From the NCBI RefSeq assembly GCF_964340395.1, contig NC_135568.1, forward strand, positions 3,112,501 to 3,167,500: a DNA stretch of 55,000 nt. Reading direction: 5' to 3'. The position numbers and the translations under genes were made by a program. Shown here in pieces: positions 27,411 through 46,044 of this stretch. Under the pieces are notes generated by a model that did no database searches, was not told where the DNA came from, and was given only the letters and a program-made list of their open reading frames with translations. Every line of letters begins with the position of its first letter. The first letter of the stretch is position 1. The stretch is from Glandiceps talaboti. Taxonomy: Eukaryota; Hemichordata; Enteropneusta; Spengelidae.

Positions 27411-27680
27411 GAAGACGGTCGACTTGATGGCCTGAAACGCGAAGACGGTCGAATTGATGGCCTGAAACGCGTAGTCGGTCGACTTGATGGCCTGAAACGC
27501 GTAGTCGGTCGACTTGATGGCCTGAAACGCGTAGACGGTCGACTTGATGGCCTGAAACGCGAAGTCGGTCGAATTGATGGCCTGAAACGCGTAGTCGGTC
27601 GACTTGATGGCCTGAAACGCGCAGTCGGTCGAATTGATGGCCCGAAACGCGAAGTCGGTCGAATTGATGGCCTGAAACGC
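27411..27680 (+). repeat. 30-bp minisatellite, nine copies
   Basis: Nine units of exactly 30 bp, each with CGGTCGA, TTGATGGCC and GAAACGC. Because 30 is a multiple of three, the array reads as a 10-residue repeat (D-G-R-L-D-G-L-K-R-V) on the plus strand and another on the minus strand. The variable bases change residues in the plus frame (E/V/A, D/V, I/L, L/P) and none is silent, so selection on a protein is not evident. I call it non-coding. Confidence 0.93.
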
Positions 27681-30130
27681 AAAACTTGCATATACAAAGG
27701 TACCCGTCGGTATGTCTGTGTTTTGCTCTTCATAGGAACATTTAAAGTGGTCTCATACTCAGTTTTGTCACAGTGTAATAGTGCTTCAAACTTTCATTTC
27801 CAAAGTGGCATTATCTTTACCGAACTTCTCAAATGTTTTACTATTGCATGGTCAAAGCTATAGCTACAAGAGCGTCTCATTTACATTTCTATAAACTGTT
27901 TAAACAGGGTTTTTTTCTTTACTTATTGATAAAATTTGTAAAAGTTTTGGCAAGTGTCCAACACATGTTAGTGATTCTAACATTTCTTTTCTTTCACAAC
28001 TGAAGCCACGACACGTCTTTTAAAGTTATTTTGCTGCAATGGACTTTTGTCATGATCCCTCCAATTCTTTAGATGCAGAAAACCGCTTTGTACATGACAT
28101 GCTTTGTTGCGTTGGTGGACGCATCTGTTTTGTACTATTTTTTTGCGATCTAGTCGTTTTGCCTTTATACTCAACCGGTCAACCAAATGATCCAAAAGTG
28201 TATGGAAAATGAAAAGATAATCCGACTGGAAATACAGGTTCAGGTGTTGAAACAAAGATGTAAACAAGATAGCGGTCAGGATAAGTTTCGGAGACATTAA
28301 CACTGAATAATGAAATTGTTGAGTCATTGAGGTTAAAAAATTGTATTAGACGAATCGCAACATTAGTACTAGTCATTACATTCGTTTCTAATTTACTGTT
28401 CCAAAATATTTCACTCTCCTATTGATTTTTAGAAACATGAACAAAATATTCTCCATGGTAAGTTACGGCGCAGAGAGTAAAACAAACAATACGCGTCGTT
28501 TAACATCACAAAAATGTATATTTTTATTCAAATTTTAAAAATACTGATGTATTCATAAATATGACGTAATCTGTAAAATCAATCATTTTCTTTACAAAAT
28601 ACGAAGGGTAACTCATTTTTTAAAGGCAAGTCAAATGATCTTATAAGTAAATCATTTCCTCTACATAAATCGAGTCGTGCAAACTTGGATCTGTTTAAAA
28701 CTCGAATATTAGAATCTTTGTCCTGCAGTCATAGACATTCTCTCCAATGACATCTATGCTGTAATGTCTGTTATTTACATGCAGGAAATCTCATGTGCCA
28801 GTATACTACGGATAACTTTATACTTAGGACAACACAATCCTGTTTCAGTTCAGCTATCCCCTATACATTTGTAAACTTTTATTTTCTTTAAATGACAGAA
28901 GTATAATTCAGTGTCTGCCTTGTTTAAATTTGTTATTGATATCTTGAAATAGAAATGGAAAACCTTATAAAATCATTCCAAATGAAAAATTCTCTTTTTT
29001 TTCTTCTTCCATATTTCAGTACCACTGTCATAAACTCAAATGTAATAATGGTGAAGATTTTAAAGAACTTCTTTTCAAAGACTGACATTGTTCAAGTAAA
29101 AATTGAAAAACGTCAAGAAAAAAAAAACACCAAAATAGATCAGGTGTAATTCACAGTGTTCTCATTGTTTCGTCCAGGGTGGGGTTGTTTTAATTCACAT
29201 CGTTATCAATTGTTTCATCTTTAGAAACCGAAAAGCAATTTAGACTTCAATGGTTTTATTTAATTGACAATTTTATCGTTTGTTTCATCTATTGAACAAC
29301 CTAAAGGCAAGTGTTGACTTTTAACGGTTTGATTTAGTTGGTGGTTTATCTTTCGTTTTCATCTAGTCAAAACTGAAAGCAATTTAGATTTTTTAAAAAG
29401 ATAATATCATCGCGAAGCATTTACTGTCGTCAGTGCTAGTTATTCAATATATACAAAAAAAACATATATTTCGAAGCCACATTAATACAGCACGTTTCAT
29501 GTTAGCATTCACTGATTATGTTTGAAACCCCACAGCCACACAGAAATCAATAAGAAACCCACATTCTACAAGATCACAATTTCTCGCTATATTTTGTCTG
29601 AATGGAATAAAACATACTGTACCTAGACGCAGACATTCGGGAATTAATGTGCTGATGTCTGCATGGTGGAACATCAGTTCCTATCATTTACTAACAATGT
29701 GGCAGGAAACTGTATTCATTCAATCTTGCAATCTTATAATGTAGCAGTATGATTTTTTATGCATGGTTGTATCAAACAGAGCCATGAAACACTAACCTGA
29801 AACGGGCTGTATGTAGCATGCGCAAAATTCAAATTCGATCATAGTAGCAAATTTCAATCATTTTAAATATTTCCCACAATGTTATTACCCCCCCTCCCCT
29901 CCCTCATCAAATTAAATTAAATCAAATTTCAGCCGCAACCAATAATGCTAATACCATGTTGATAGATTTTTTTATTTCAAAATTCAATGAGTTGATGATA
30001 AACTGGAATTGTTTTTATATTTTCTTATCTTGTTTTCGACTTTTTATGTTATTTTGTTGAAATATACACATTCACCTTGTGATCAGCACCTATCAGTGTG
30101 TCACACAGTACTATCATATTTGTTGCCAAA

Positions 30131-30200
30131 TGACTGTTTACACATGAACATCAAGCCAGTGTACGTGACTGTTTACACATGAACACCAAGCCAGTGTGTA
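30131..30200 (+). repeat. 35-bp tandem duplication
   Basis: Two adjacent 35-bp units starting TGACTGTTTACACATGAACA, differing at only a few bases. Confidence 0.9.
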
Positions 30201-31025
30201 TTGTACCACCAATTACTAGTAAAGTAATTCAGCTAATCAGAATAACACAAACGTATCAGGTAAAGTTTTGGCGTGTTTTTCTGCAGATAAAATGAACGGC
30301 AAATAGCTAAAGGGAGTAGCTACTAGGCTTTCAAATTAACACCTTCACAGTTTTACTCGGATTGTGGTAGTGCACAAGTGTTTATGGTTCGGTATTGTGA
30401 GATTACATATTCAGTTACTATAAAACGTATGCTGGTAAAATGACCCAACCGTCGATAGTCTCAAATTAGACCATATTGATCATGTTGTCGGGACAATCAA
30501 AGCTAAACCGTCATTATGCACGTGCCTCCAAGCTGAATTTTCCCTCTTCAAAGATAACGAATGACAAGTGAATGTTGCATGACGTTTCATGTTACACTCA
30601 AACTAATACAGCATACGACTGGACTATCGTCCACTCGTACTCCGATACACTATTTAGAACAGATCAGAACGTGTCACTTTTAGCATTCTACTCAGTAAGC
30701 GTTGCCAAATAGCACATGTTAAATTTGTAGATCAACAGAGACTAGTGTACGTGTATGAACGGACTTTGTGTGAACCAATACGGACGGGGGGGGCAACGCC
30801 ACGAGCAATCGTACGGGGAACACTCCGCGCAGACCTCCATACCCAAAATACTGGTATACCACATTTTATGAAAAAAGCAGGCCTTTTCTCATACCAAAAA
30901 CCTTAAGTCTTTTATATTCTGACACAGTTTGGTCCATTGGTTGAAACCGTGCTTAACATGGATGGAAAACTCTGCAATGTATTTTAAAATACATTTTCTC
31001 AAATCTGAGAGCTGTAAAGAATACA

Positions 31026-31041
31026 CCCCCCCCCCGGGGGG
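31026..31041. repeat. C-run followed by G-run (C10G6)
   Basis: Ten C directly followed by six G, a perfectly self-complementary homopolymer junction. Confidence 0.9.
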
Positions 31042-32334
31042 ATCTAATACAAAAAACAAGAGGTAGAGGGCAAAAGTCCCCGTCAAAATGTTCTACACTG
31101 GGTTAAACGTACAACCACACTCATATGTTTTTGCAATGGGTGGTTGGCTGTGCCATATCTTAAACTTCTCACAAAACTGTGGCAATTGCTTACAAGAACA
31201 TCAATTGCACAAAAGATCTGATTTAATCTCACAGCACGATTATAATGGTCTTTACAAGCGGACAATGCAAAACGGTGATACACAATTTAGACCACGCAGA
31301 AAATCAATCATCTAAACTGAGACTAGAAAATCTGTGGTTATGTGCGAAAGTTATTTCATATTGAATAAATGTCAAAGTCCATTGAAATGTGGCTGTCTTT
31401 TGACGATTGTTGTACATCATGCATTCTATGCATACTTTGCTTTTTGGAACTTTTCAAAACCTTAAACTCCCGAATTGACTGAACAATACAGCGACTGTCA
31501 CTTTCTATCGTTTTCCATCCGTTAGAAATTTAGTTGACAAAATCATGAACATAACTATACATAGATCTCCAGGCGAGTCTTTCTTTTAAATGCAGGACGC
31601 AAAAACTGTGTAACGAGATACAAACCTGCAAATAATCGCTTTGTCATGAAACACCTTTACAGAGACTAGGAATTCGCGGATAAATTACTCGAGACAAAAG
31701 TTAAACGGTCCATAAGTGTTAGCAAGGACCACCAGCTACATGTTCTCCTGGGCGTATGAAAGTATAAGAAGTCTAAATGATGGTTAGACTGCATATTACA
31801 ACTCATTAGGTGAAGGAGAGAACTATTAATTATGTAAATTATTAACAAAGCACAACCATTAAAATTAAATGAAAATGATTAATTAGAGTACTCAGCCTAG
31901 GGTAAATTAATTAGTTTAATTAAATTTTTTTTAATTTAAACAAATGCTAAAATGTGACATTTTGTTTATCTCAATGACCATTTTACTAAATATTTAATTT
32001 TACATGGATGAACCCTGAATTATAATTAATAATATTGAAGTGTCCATTAAACTAATAGCATTTGGTCGAATTTCTTTCATTTTTTTTCTTGTCTGTATTA
32101 CTGTAAGTTTCATTTAATAATGTATTACTTAAAGTGGGTAACGTCCTTCGATCGCGATTGATGTCACTTTTGTGACATGAATGTAGATGAGGTTGTGATG
32201 ACAGTATTTCATACCGGTATTACGATCCAAAATTTGGTATTTGGTCGACCGACTGTTTCGGCAAAAGTTAAAGGTCAATGAACCTGACTCACAAAGGTCC
32301 TGTTAATTTATTAAAATGATGTTATTAATGCTAA

Positions 32335-32605
32335 TTTTAATATAGCGCTTTCCTACACTGTATTTGCAATTATTACCCCTGGCACGGACCTATAGCGGCA
32401 CATCGGCCAGTTCTACTTCTTCAACTCAATGGAAACCATACAAACTATTGCAAGCTATATGATAAAAATCACACAGCAACCTCTATCCTACCAGGTCCCC
32501 GATTATAGAGCTGGGTTGACTGAGGCACACAAGTGTGGTTCAAATCTTGCCCAAGGACTTTAGCCATTCAGAAACAAACGGCAGCGTCGAAGCTGAATCG
32601 AATGG
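32335..32605 (+). repeat. SINE-like dispersed repeat, copy 1
   Basis: Shares blocks with 49056-49265: GGCACGGACC-TAT, GCGGC-CA, TCCTACCAGGTC, TTGACTGA-G, GGTTCAAATCTTGCC, AAGGACTTTA and CCATTCAGAA. GGTTCAAATC resembles a Pol III box B. The text TATAGCGCTTTCC at its left end is familiar to me from interspersed repeats of marine invertebrates. Without a clear box A or tail, the SINE label is provisional. Confidence 0.6.
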
Positions 32606-33171
32606 TGTTACAAAAGGTTCCCAAATACAGGGAGAAATATAACTTTAACGTTGTGAGAAGTTACTTACGTTGCGGTATTTTTGATATCTTCAGCAATCAT
32701 GCTTGACTGACATTTGTTATGTCACGTGATGGTGAGTTACATCATTACATGGAGATGATATGATGACGTCGTTTTCCTGCATCAATTACACACGTATATG
32801 AAAACAAAATACTATATGAATAAACCACCGAGAGATTACACAGTAAATTGATTACAAGGCTGTGAGTCTGGCAAACCGTATATCTTTGTCTATCTGAAGC
32901 TGTGCATCTAATTCCCGAGTGTAAGACTAAGACTATCACATTGCCGACAGTGCCGTCGATGTCACGTCATCCCGATCACATCTAGATTATGGGTACGTAA
33001 AGACTGTTTACGACATATCATTGGTACAACCTTTGAAGTTCTATAGTGGTCTGAGGTACAATAGGTTTATTGAATCTTTATATTGTTTTGTAAAACGCTT
33101 CTCTTCAAATTTTAAACGTATGGAAGTTGGTTATGAACTGAAGAATATTATTCAGTTGGCTATCATACAGA

Positions 33172-33242
33172 CAGACGGACGGACGGACGGACGGACGGAC
33201 GGACGGACGGACGGACGGACGGACAGACATACAGACAGACAT

Positions 33243-33294
<52 letters not shown>
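33172..33294 (+). repeat. (GACG)n-(GACA)n microsatellite
   Basis: About twelve GACG units pass into GACA units, with two GACATACA interruptions at the transition. Confidence 0.96.
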
Positions 33295-33295
<1 letters not shown>

Positions 33296-34294
33296 ATTTT
33301 GGACATAGAAGTGAAAGACAAGCGAGTAGACACTGTCAGATATACATAAATAGAACAATATAGCACCCCCCCCCCATGGTGTCATGATCAGATACACAGA
33401 AAGATAGAGGGAGAGAAATGTACACACAGATAGAGAGAAATAAAGAGAGATAGAGAAAGTGTAAGACAGTGACAGAAATAGAGAGACAGAGTTGAAGCTA
33501 AACAGGGACACTGAAGAATAGATATAATGTATGTAATGTTGTCATAGCAATGCATTGTGACATTAAAAAATCAAATTATAGAGAATGTGTTTAATTTACT
33601 AAAATTAAAAATTCTATGTATGCCATATCAAGCGTGTTCTGTTTTGCTGACTGTGATGTCTATATGGTTCTAAAGAATGAAAATATTAATCAGCTTCAGT
33701 CACCACCTAATTAACTTTCCATATATACTTTTTTTAAATTGGATATACTAGTTGTACATATTACAAAAAAGTGTCAACTCGCCCTTGTTAATCATTATTA
33801 CAAAGTAGATACGGTAAGATATTCAATACTCTCATTTTTTGTGACGTTACTCTAAAAAGACATTTTTTTTATTTTTGAGTCAATTATTTCATTGCACACT
33901 GTGCGTCTTGAGTAATTATCTACAATAACGTCACATCCGGGGTATTGACCGAGGTCATCGTTTGGGACACAAATAGTCATAAAACTGGACAATATCCATG
34001 GTTACGGTTCTTCCAACAAATCCACATATTCTTTAATACATGATTAATTTTCTGAATAGTTCATGACCTAAATAGTTTTTATTCTCAAACAAAGAGAACA
34101 AAAAGGAAAGGAAAGGAGTGAGATAAAGGAACTAAGAACTACATTTGAACGATTTTTCCCGAGGGAAAGAATATTTTTTTAAAAGATAAATATGAGGCAT
34201 TCTTCTTACATATCATACATGTATTCATTACTGGATTTCAAACGTGCATGTATTACTGAATTGCACTGGCTGCCACAGTACTGAATTACATCAG

Positions 34295-34325
34295 GTTGGC
34301 TGGCTGGCTGGCTGGCTGGCTGGCT
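34295..34325 (+). repeat. (GGCT)n microsatellite
   Basis: Seven to eight perfect GGCT units. Confidence 0.93.
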
Positions 34326-35352
34326 ACATCCGGGCTACCACAATATTGGATTTCAAACATGCATGGAGTTCTAAATATCACGAGCTGTCACCCAGCTGAG
34401 TTGCACCTGTCTGACTGCCTGCAACAATACTGAATTTCATATGTGTGTACAGTGCCGAATTGCACTCCTATAGCAGTTTACTGCTCCACTGTAATATAAC
34501 AGCAGCTCATGCAACCATGTTGTCAAAACTGCGTGGGTGATGACTGAAAATAATTCCGATTGATGAAAGCTATTCCCCGGGGCTATAGTTATATTCTACG
34601 TCCTAGCCATCTATCAGACCGGTCAATGAGCTATGACATTGTACCGATAAATACCAATACAGTCAGCAAATCAATAATAATACTCAGATGTATTGTACGA
34701 AATTCTGACACTGTGTGTGTATAGAGCTATGTAATACACATTGGTCACTATAATCTCATCTCCAAGATAAGTCAACTACAATGTGCCCTACAATCACATT
34801 AAAGATTTCTTTTCGTAAAGTTCATCGACATACCTGTACGTTTAATTCATGAAACTGTTTAAGGCAATACTGAATTTAATTTGTCAAGACAAGAAAACGA
34901 CCTATCTAGGTCACCGTTCCTCTACATATATGTATTTACGTCGCGTCTTTAATTAGTCACCACTTCGACTGATGTCATAAATACATTTATATACGCTAGA
35001 TTTAATAGCCTGTGGGTTTTTTCTTCACCTGTGATGAAATTTAATACAGTTTTGAAGCGTCAAATTTTGATAGAGAAACATTTCGCGAACTATTTTTTTT
35101 TCAAACTCCGAACATATCAGATAGTTTGTGTTCACCTACAAATCAATCACAAATCTTATCAACGTTAAAGGTCCAGGTTTCAATTCAGTGTTATTTTACT
35201 TGAAGTAAGGATTGCATAGAACAATTCTTATGTTCAATTGTTTGTGTACACCTTAATGTTGTCGATCAAAATCTGAACTAGACTGTGAATTTTTTTTACG
35301 ATATACGTGCAACGTAGAACGGTATAGGAAGTCGATAGTTTCTATGTATCTG

Positions 35353-35353
<1 letters not shown>

Positions 35354-35393
<40 letters not shown>

Positions 35394-35410
35394 TCGTTTT
35401 CGTTTTCGTT
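35354..35410 (+). repeat. (GTT)n followed by (TTTTCG)n
   Basis: About thirteen GTT units followed by three TTTTCG units. Confidence 0.93.
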
Positions 35411-36895
35411 GTCATCGTCTTTGTTTTTGCATTATCATAAAAACATGTCCATCCCGGGAACACACATTGTGTTCGAGAAATCAATTTTTCCGAGCTCGAC
35501 AATTTGTGTATAAAACACCCGATTGACTTCGTTTCAGTATGATTTCTCCAGCTGCCAGTCAGCGCTAATCGTTTTACTCCTCACTGCACATAGTATGGCC
35601 TGAGGCATAGTGCCCGAAGTCGTTGTTTAATCCGACTTGTTTTGTAATAAACAATATTGAAAGTTTATTAATGACATAAAAATATATGACTCTAATTCCG
35701 TATACAAACATTGCCTGTTATGCCATTTCCTCTGCACACGAACTCTAATTGAATGTGCATATATGTTTACAAGCGATGGTGGCCTGAACACTGACACGCT
35801 TAATTGTTCAAATTGTTGAGTTTTGTGAAGGTTATAGTAAACCACTTGTGAGTGTAATTCAATAGGTTGTTTGGGATGAATCCACCATGTCAAGGGGATC
35901 ATCTAGTATTATTGTAAGATCAATTGTCAACAGCAAGACTTGAATGTATATCATTCCATCGTCGTAAACTAACGAGCCTTTTACGGTTACCGTAAAAAAG
36001 TAGAAATGTGTTATAAAACAGTGAGAACATACCCTGACTCTGAAGTTTTTACATTGTGTCATATATTGTGTCATGTCATGGACACAGGATCCCAGGAGGC
36101 TTGTCACATGTACAGGCGCTGTTGACCATGCCTGTAGAGGGCCTACCACAGCCCTGTTACAGACTTGATAATTGTTAGTTGTGTATTAGTGAGATCTCAA
36201 TACTAACAACGTCGACTGAAATCGCTTCAGTTAGGCAATACATACTTAGTATTTGATATGAAGCACATGTATACTCTCCTAGTTGGTATAGATATGATAT
36301 CAAAGTTTCACACTTGTATAATCATATCCTGACAAAATATATGTACCCAGAAATGACGTCAGATGCTTCATGCATCGTGACGTTGTACCTAGAGATTCAA
36401 GAACAAATTCCAGTCTGTTCATGCAAAACAGCTTTTGCAGCTGTTCGTAGATCATTCCCTTTCTGATGATTACACTTTCGTGTCTCTTTTCAAAATTCTT
36501 CCTATCCTTCACATTTTGGGATTATATGAAGGAAACAGATGGACGGTGTTAATCGGATGTTCCGATAGGTGGTAGATATTTCGTTGTGTACGCAGCTGGG
36601 ATATTTCCATCAAGCAATCCAGGGTTCTGTGTTGACGACTTGGACATGAAATATACCGTATGAAGCTTGTTAGAAATCGCTGAAAGTTCGATGTGCCTTG
36701 GGAGATAGAGTATGTACTGAGTCAGCAATTTCTAAGGCTGAATGTGAAACTTTAGGAGATAACAGGATGTAAAATAACGGTAATAAATACCCAACTCATG
36801 AGGCAGGTGCCTTCCTGATGTAATGACACGGATAAATGTTACTGCAAATATGTCGTACATCTATCATGTATACGTCTCTATATTATCCGTATGCT

Positions 36896-37222
36896 AAGGC
36901 CTACAAAATTTTGTGGTTCGGATTACGCTTAATTTTAAAATAGGTGGGCTAGGTAGATTTGTTTTCATGTGTGTGTGTCTAGTTAAGGTAGTTATGTTTT
37001 CCGTTGTTTTCCATATGGTCTCTATGTTATTGGTTTCTTCCCATCAAGATGTACAACCATTACAGATTGGAAGAACAGTTTTATATTGTCTTTTTAAGTT
37101 GATATCAGTTTCCACATCCACTATTTCTCGCGAAACTTCGCAATTTTCCGTGATTCGTAAAAAAATGTTTAGGGTCGGCAGAGAAAGACTAGATGGAACC
37201 AAACACTTTTTCAGGCCAATTT
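36896..37222 (+). repeat. Dispersed repeat with a long chance ORF, copy 2
   Basis: Counterpart of 9697-10050 in opposite orientation. The 124-codon ORF over it keeps the D-V-Q-P-L-Q-I-G-R-T segment, then diverges from the other copy. Confidence 0.75.
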
Positions 37223-38106
37223 CATTTGCCCATACAAAAGAACATCGCCAAACACTGTCTAATTCCCAAAAGAAACATTGTGAATAAGTTGCTGATATTG
37301 CCCCGCATTTGTTAAACTGTGGGCAACATTAAAGTTGTCTATGCTGTCATACTAAGCTTGGCTAATAGTGAAAAACATTTGACGGATAACTTATACGGCG
37401 TACAACATCTGTTTCTTGAAGCCTGGGGGTTCTATTATATTCTATTATGTGTACTTTAACTTATATACTCTATACGGTTGATGTAACGAACCTTTGATAT
37501 CGCTATAATTACAGTTCTCACTGTTCATTTAACAAATTGTTAAACAACTTACGTAATACACAAACGTTGCACCATAAAAGCAGGACAATTTGAATAATTA
37601 TTTTTTCCCAAACGAACACATTAATGATTGAGTTTCATAACAATAGACATTCAAAAAGTACGAGGTATTTATTTGATCGATTGGTATCTTCGTAACCACA
37701 GCACAATCGTATTATTTTTATTTATATGTCAAATAATGTCATCACCATTTTCATATAGCACTGGACCGCCCCTCTGCATTTTAATATTATCCAACATCTT
37801 TATCGCAATAACTGAGTCTCTCTTTTACTATTGATCCAGCGTTGAAAGCTAAACACGTTTTAATCATAAAATATATAAATAATTAATTATCATTGTGTAT
37901 TAATTATTTAAGACGGCAGAAATTTGACTGTAGGTTAAACATATGAATAAGTAGAAGGGACAAGGAATGCATAAGAAATACACATAACAGACAGACATCG
38001 ATGAGTTGAAAGTGTGAACACCAATGTCTGATATTGGATGTGTTAATCATCACTACAAGGATATGTCACATAGGGAATATTAAATTTTCGGCCCTTTTTG
38101 GCAAAT

Positions 38107-38437
38107 CTTGCCCAAGCTGTTAAACGAACTATCAAGATGAGTGAGCCTGATCACAAGGTTTCATGTTCAGAGACACGACAAGATGACACACATACATTAT
38201 ATACAAAAGTGTTGACTCTCTCAGTTGGCTACTGACCACAGATTTTGTTTGAACTTCAATACCTCATGTCTATTGTAAGTGTAGTAGTATGTGTGCTGTT
38301 ACTGCTTATATCATTAACTAAATAAAGAGTTGACACTGTATATGTGATGCTTTCGTGTTATCTTCATGGTGTCTATCTCAACACAAAACCTTGTGATCAG
38401 GCTCACTGATCTTGATAGTTCGTTTAATTGGGCAAGC
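38107..38437. mobile_element. Foldback element about 0.5 kb upstream of gene B exon 1
   Basis: The arms (38107-38217 and 38328-38437) are inverted copies about 110 bp long. The outer part is nearly perfect over about 40 bp: TAAACGAACTATCAAGAT then AGTGAGCCTGATCACAAGG. The inner parts (AGTGTTGACT against AGTTGACACT) are more diverged. The loop is about 110 bp. No ORF of note; one 60-codon ORF is simply the right arm. It looks like a hairpin-type non-autonomous element. Confidence 0.75.
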
Positions 38438-38920
38438 TTCTCCGAAAAGAACTGTGACGCTTTTGGACGTGAAAACAACTGGGAATTAGGTGATGAAAAG
38501 TCATTTCCCCATCTCTGCTGTTTAAGGAGCCAATTAAGAAATACTTGAGACTATACCTCAAGGATTTGATGAATTTCAGCAATTTTAGACATTTTTGTTG
38601 TCATGTCTTTTTGAGTTTCTGTGACTTTAGTATTGTGATGGGTATGAAAGATAAGAATGATAATATGATATGCTGTTTTTCTTGTGTTCTCGTAAATAGT
38701 GTCATTCTAAACGAGTTTTCAAAGTTCACTTAATGTAAACAAATTAAAGATATATTCTAAATTAGTACGTGTTGTACTCTTGGTAGCTGCGAAGCTTTGT
38801 ATGATATATACATCTTTCTTTTATAAATTTAAAATGCATACTTACTAGATAGCATGTTTTATCTACCCACCTTTCTTTATCTCTTCATACTTGACCTGTT
38901 TTTATTGTTATTATTTTCAG

Positions 38921-44919
<5,999 letters not shown>

Positions 44920-46015
44920 TAATGTGCTTACTTTCTGATTTATGATAGCTTCGTTAACAACTATATTCTACTCTACCGGAAGTGGTGCGCAGACGACAGT
45001 CCCAACAAACTAAAAACATTACCTGTAACCTAGCGTAATTGTGCGAGTGCTTTGTTGGTGTACACCATGACATCGACTACTAGTAACTGTGATACGTTTT
45101 GAATATGAACTTTGTTTCGAAGATGAACTTTCCAGAGGTAGCGTTTTGTAAAGCGCAATAGTTGTCCTGAGCGCAGTCGCAGAAACATTTGTTTACGACA
45201 CTGTTTTTAACCCGATGTTATCGTACCGGAACTTTCCATTCTGAAGAGAAATATAGAAGATGTTGATTTTAGACACGGAATAACTTGGGATGTAAGTCAT
45301 GTGATTACACAGGGAAATATCACAACAAATTTCGCAAATTCTAGTAAACGGGCTGCAAGACTGTGAAGATATTCGGCTACTTCGATTGATGGAACTCTCT
45401 AACTTTTATCCCAATCACTAAGCAGTTCAAAAGTCAATTTATGTTTAATTGTGTGTTTGTTTGTTTGCCTTCTCCTCTTGAATATTGAATATTGAACATC
45501 TAGCTTTAGCAAGCCGATCGAGTCAAGGAAACTGACACACTAGGACACCTTATATATAATATTCTAGAATTACCTTTGACCTCAACAAGTCAGTATATAT
45601 CTACATACATAATTCAAGTTAAGTTTCTGACGAATATGGAGCTCTGAAAGTAACAATTAAATCTAAATGTCGTCAGATGAACAATTTACAAGTTAAGCAT
45701 TTACACTCTTGCAAATAATTCGTGATATGCATTTAAACTTCATTGATTTCAGCATGGACAACCTTACGTCAAATTTTAAAATGCTATGACTGTTTCAAAC
45801 ATAAATATTTGGTTTAATTTTTACATAAGATTTACAGGTTTATACCAGAGTGGAAAAGGAGACATGTAGAAAATGATGTTAATTTGTGACTGGGCACCAC
45901 AACTGGGCACCAGGGCAATTGTTCTCACTACTAGAAATGCCATTCTACTTCGTGCTAGGGAGTCAAAGTATCACTTTGCATCTTGGGTAAAAAGTCAACA
46001 ACTACTAAACTACGC

Positions 46016-46044
46016 CATAGACCCTCCACCCACGAGGGTCTATG
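46016..46044. repeat. Small hairpin CATAGACCCTC...GAGGGTCTATG
   Basis: Perfect 11-bp stem with a 7-base loop (CACCCAC). Same stem family as 10534 and 52853. Confidence 0.7.

Larger units (their letters stand above)
22643..38920. other. Gene-poor interval upstream of gene B
   Basis: No recognisable protein. The notable contents are listed separately: GACA/GACG arrays (24325, 33172), dispersed repeats (25355, 25710, 32335, 36896), a 30-bp minisatellite (27411), a 35-bp duplication (30131), a C-run/G-run palindrome (31026) and a large foldback (38107). Gene B exon 1 begins at an acceptor, so its first exon and promoter must lie somewhere in this interval; I could not place them. Confidence 0.5.

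Noticed and set aside
27411-27680. CRISPR-like regular spacing
   Set aside because: The units are contiguous with no unique spacers, and the DNA is eukaryotic.
36913-37287. 124-codon ORF with D-V-Q-P-L-Q-I-G-R-T
   Set aside because: It lies on a dispersed repeat whose other copy has a shifted frame around indels, so the shared peptide reflects DNA similarity only.
38366-38548. 60-codon ORF just upstream of gene B, considered as its missing first exon
   Set aside because: It is the right arm of the foldback element, and no donor in the needed phase follows.
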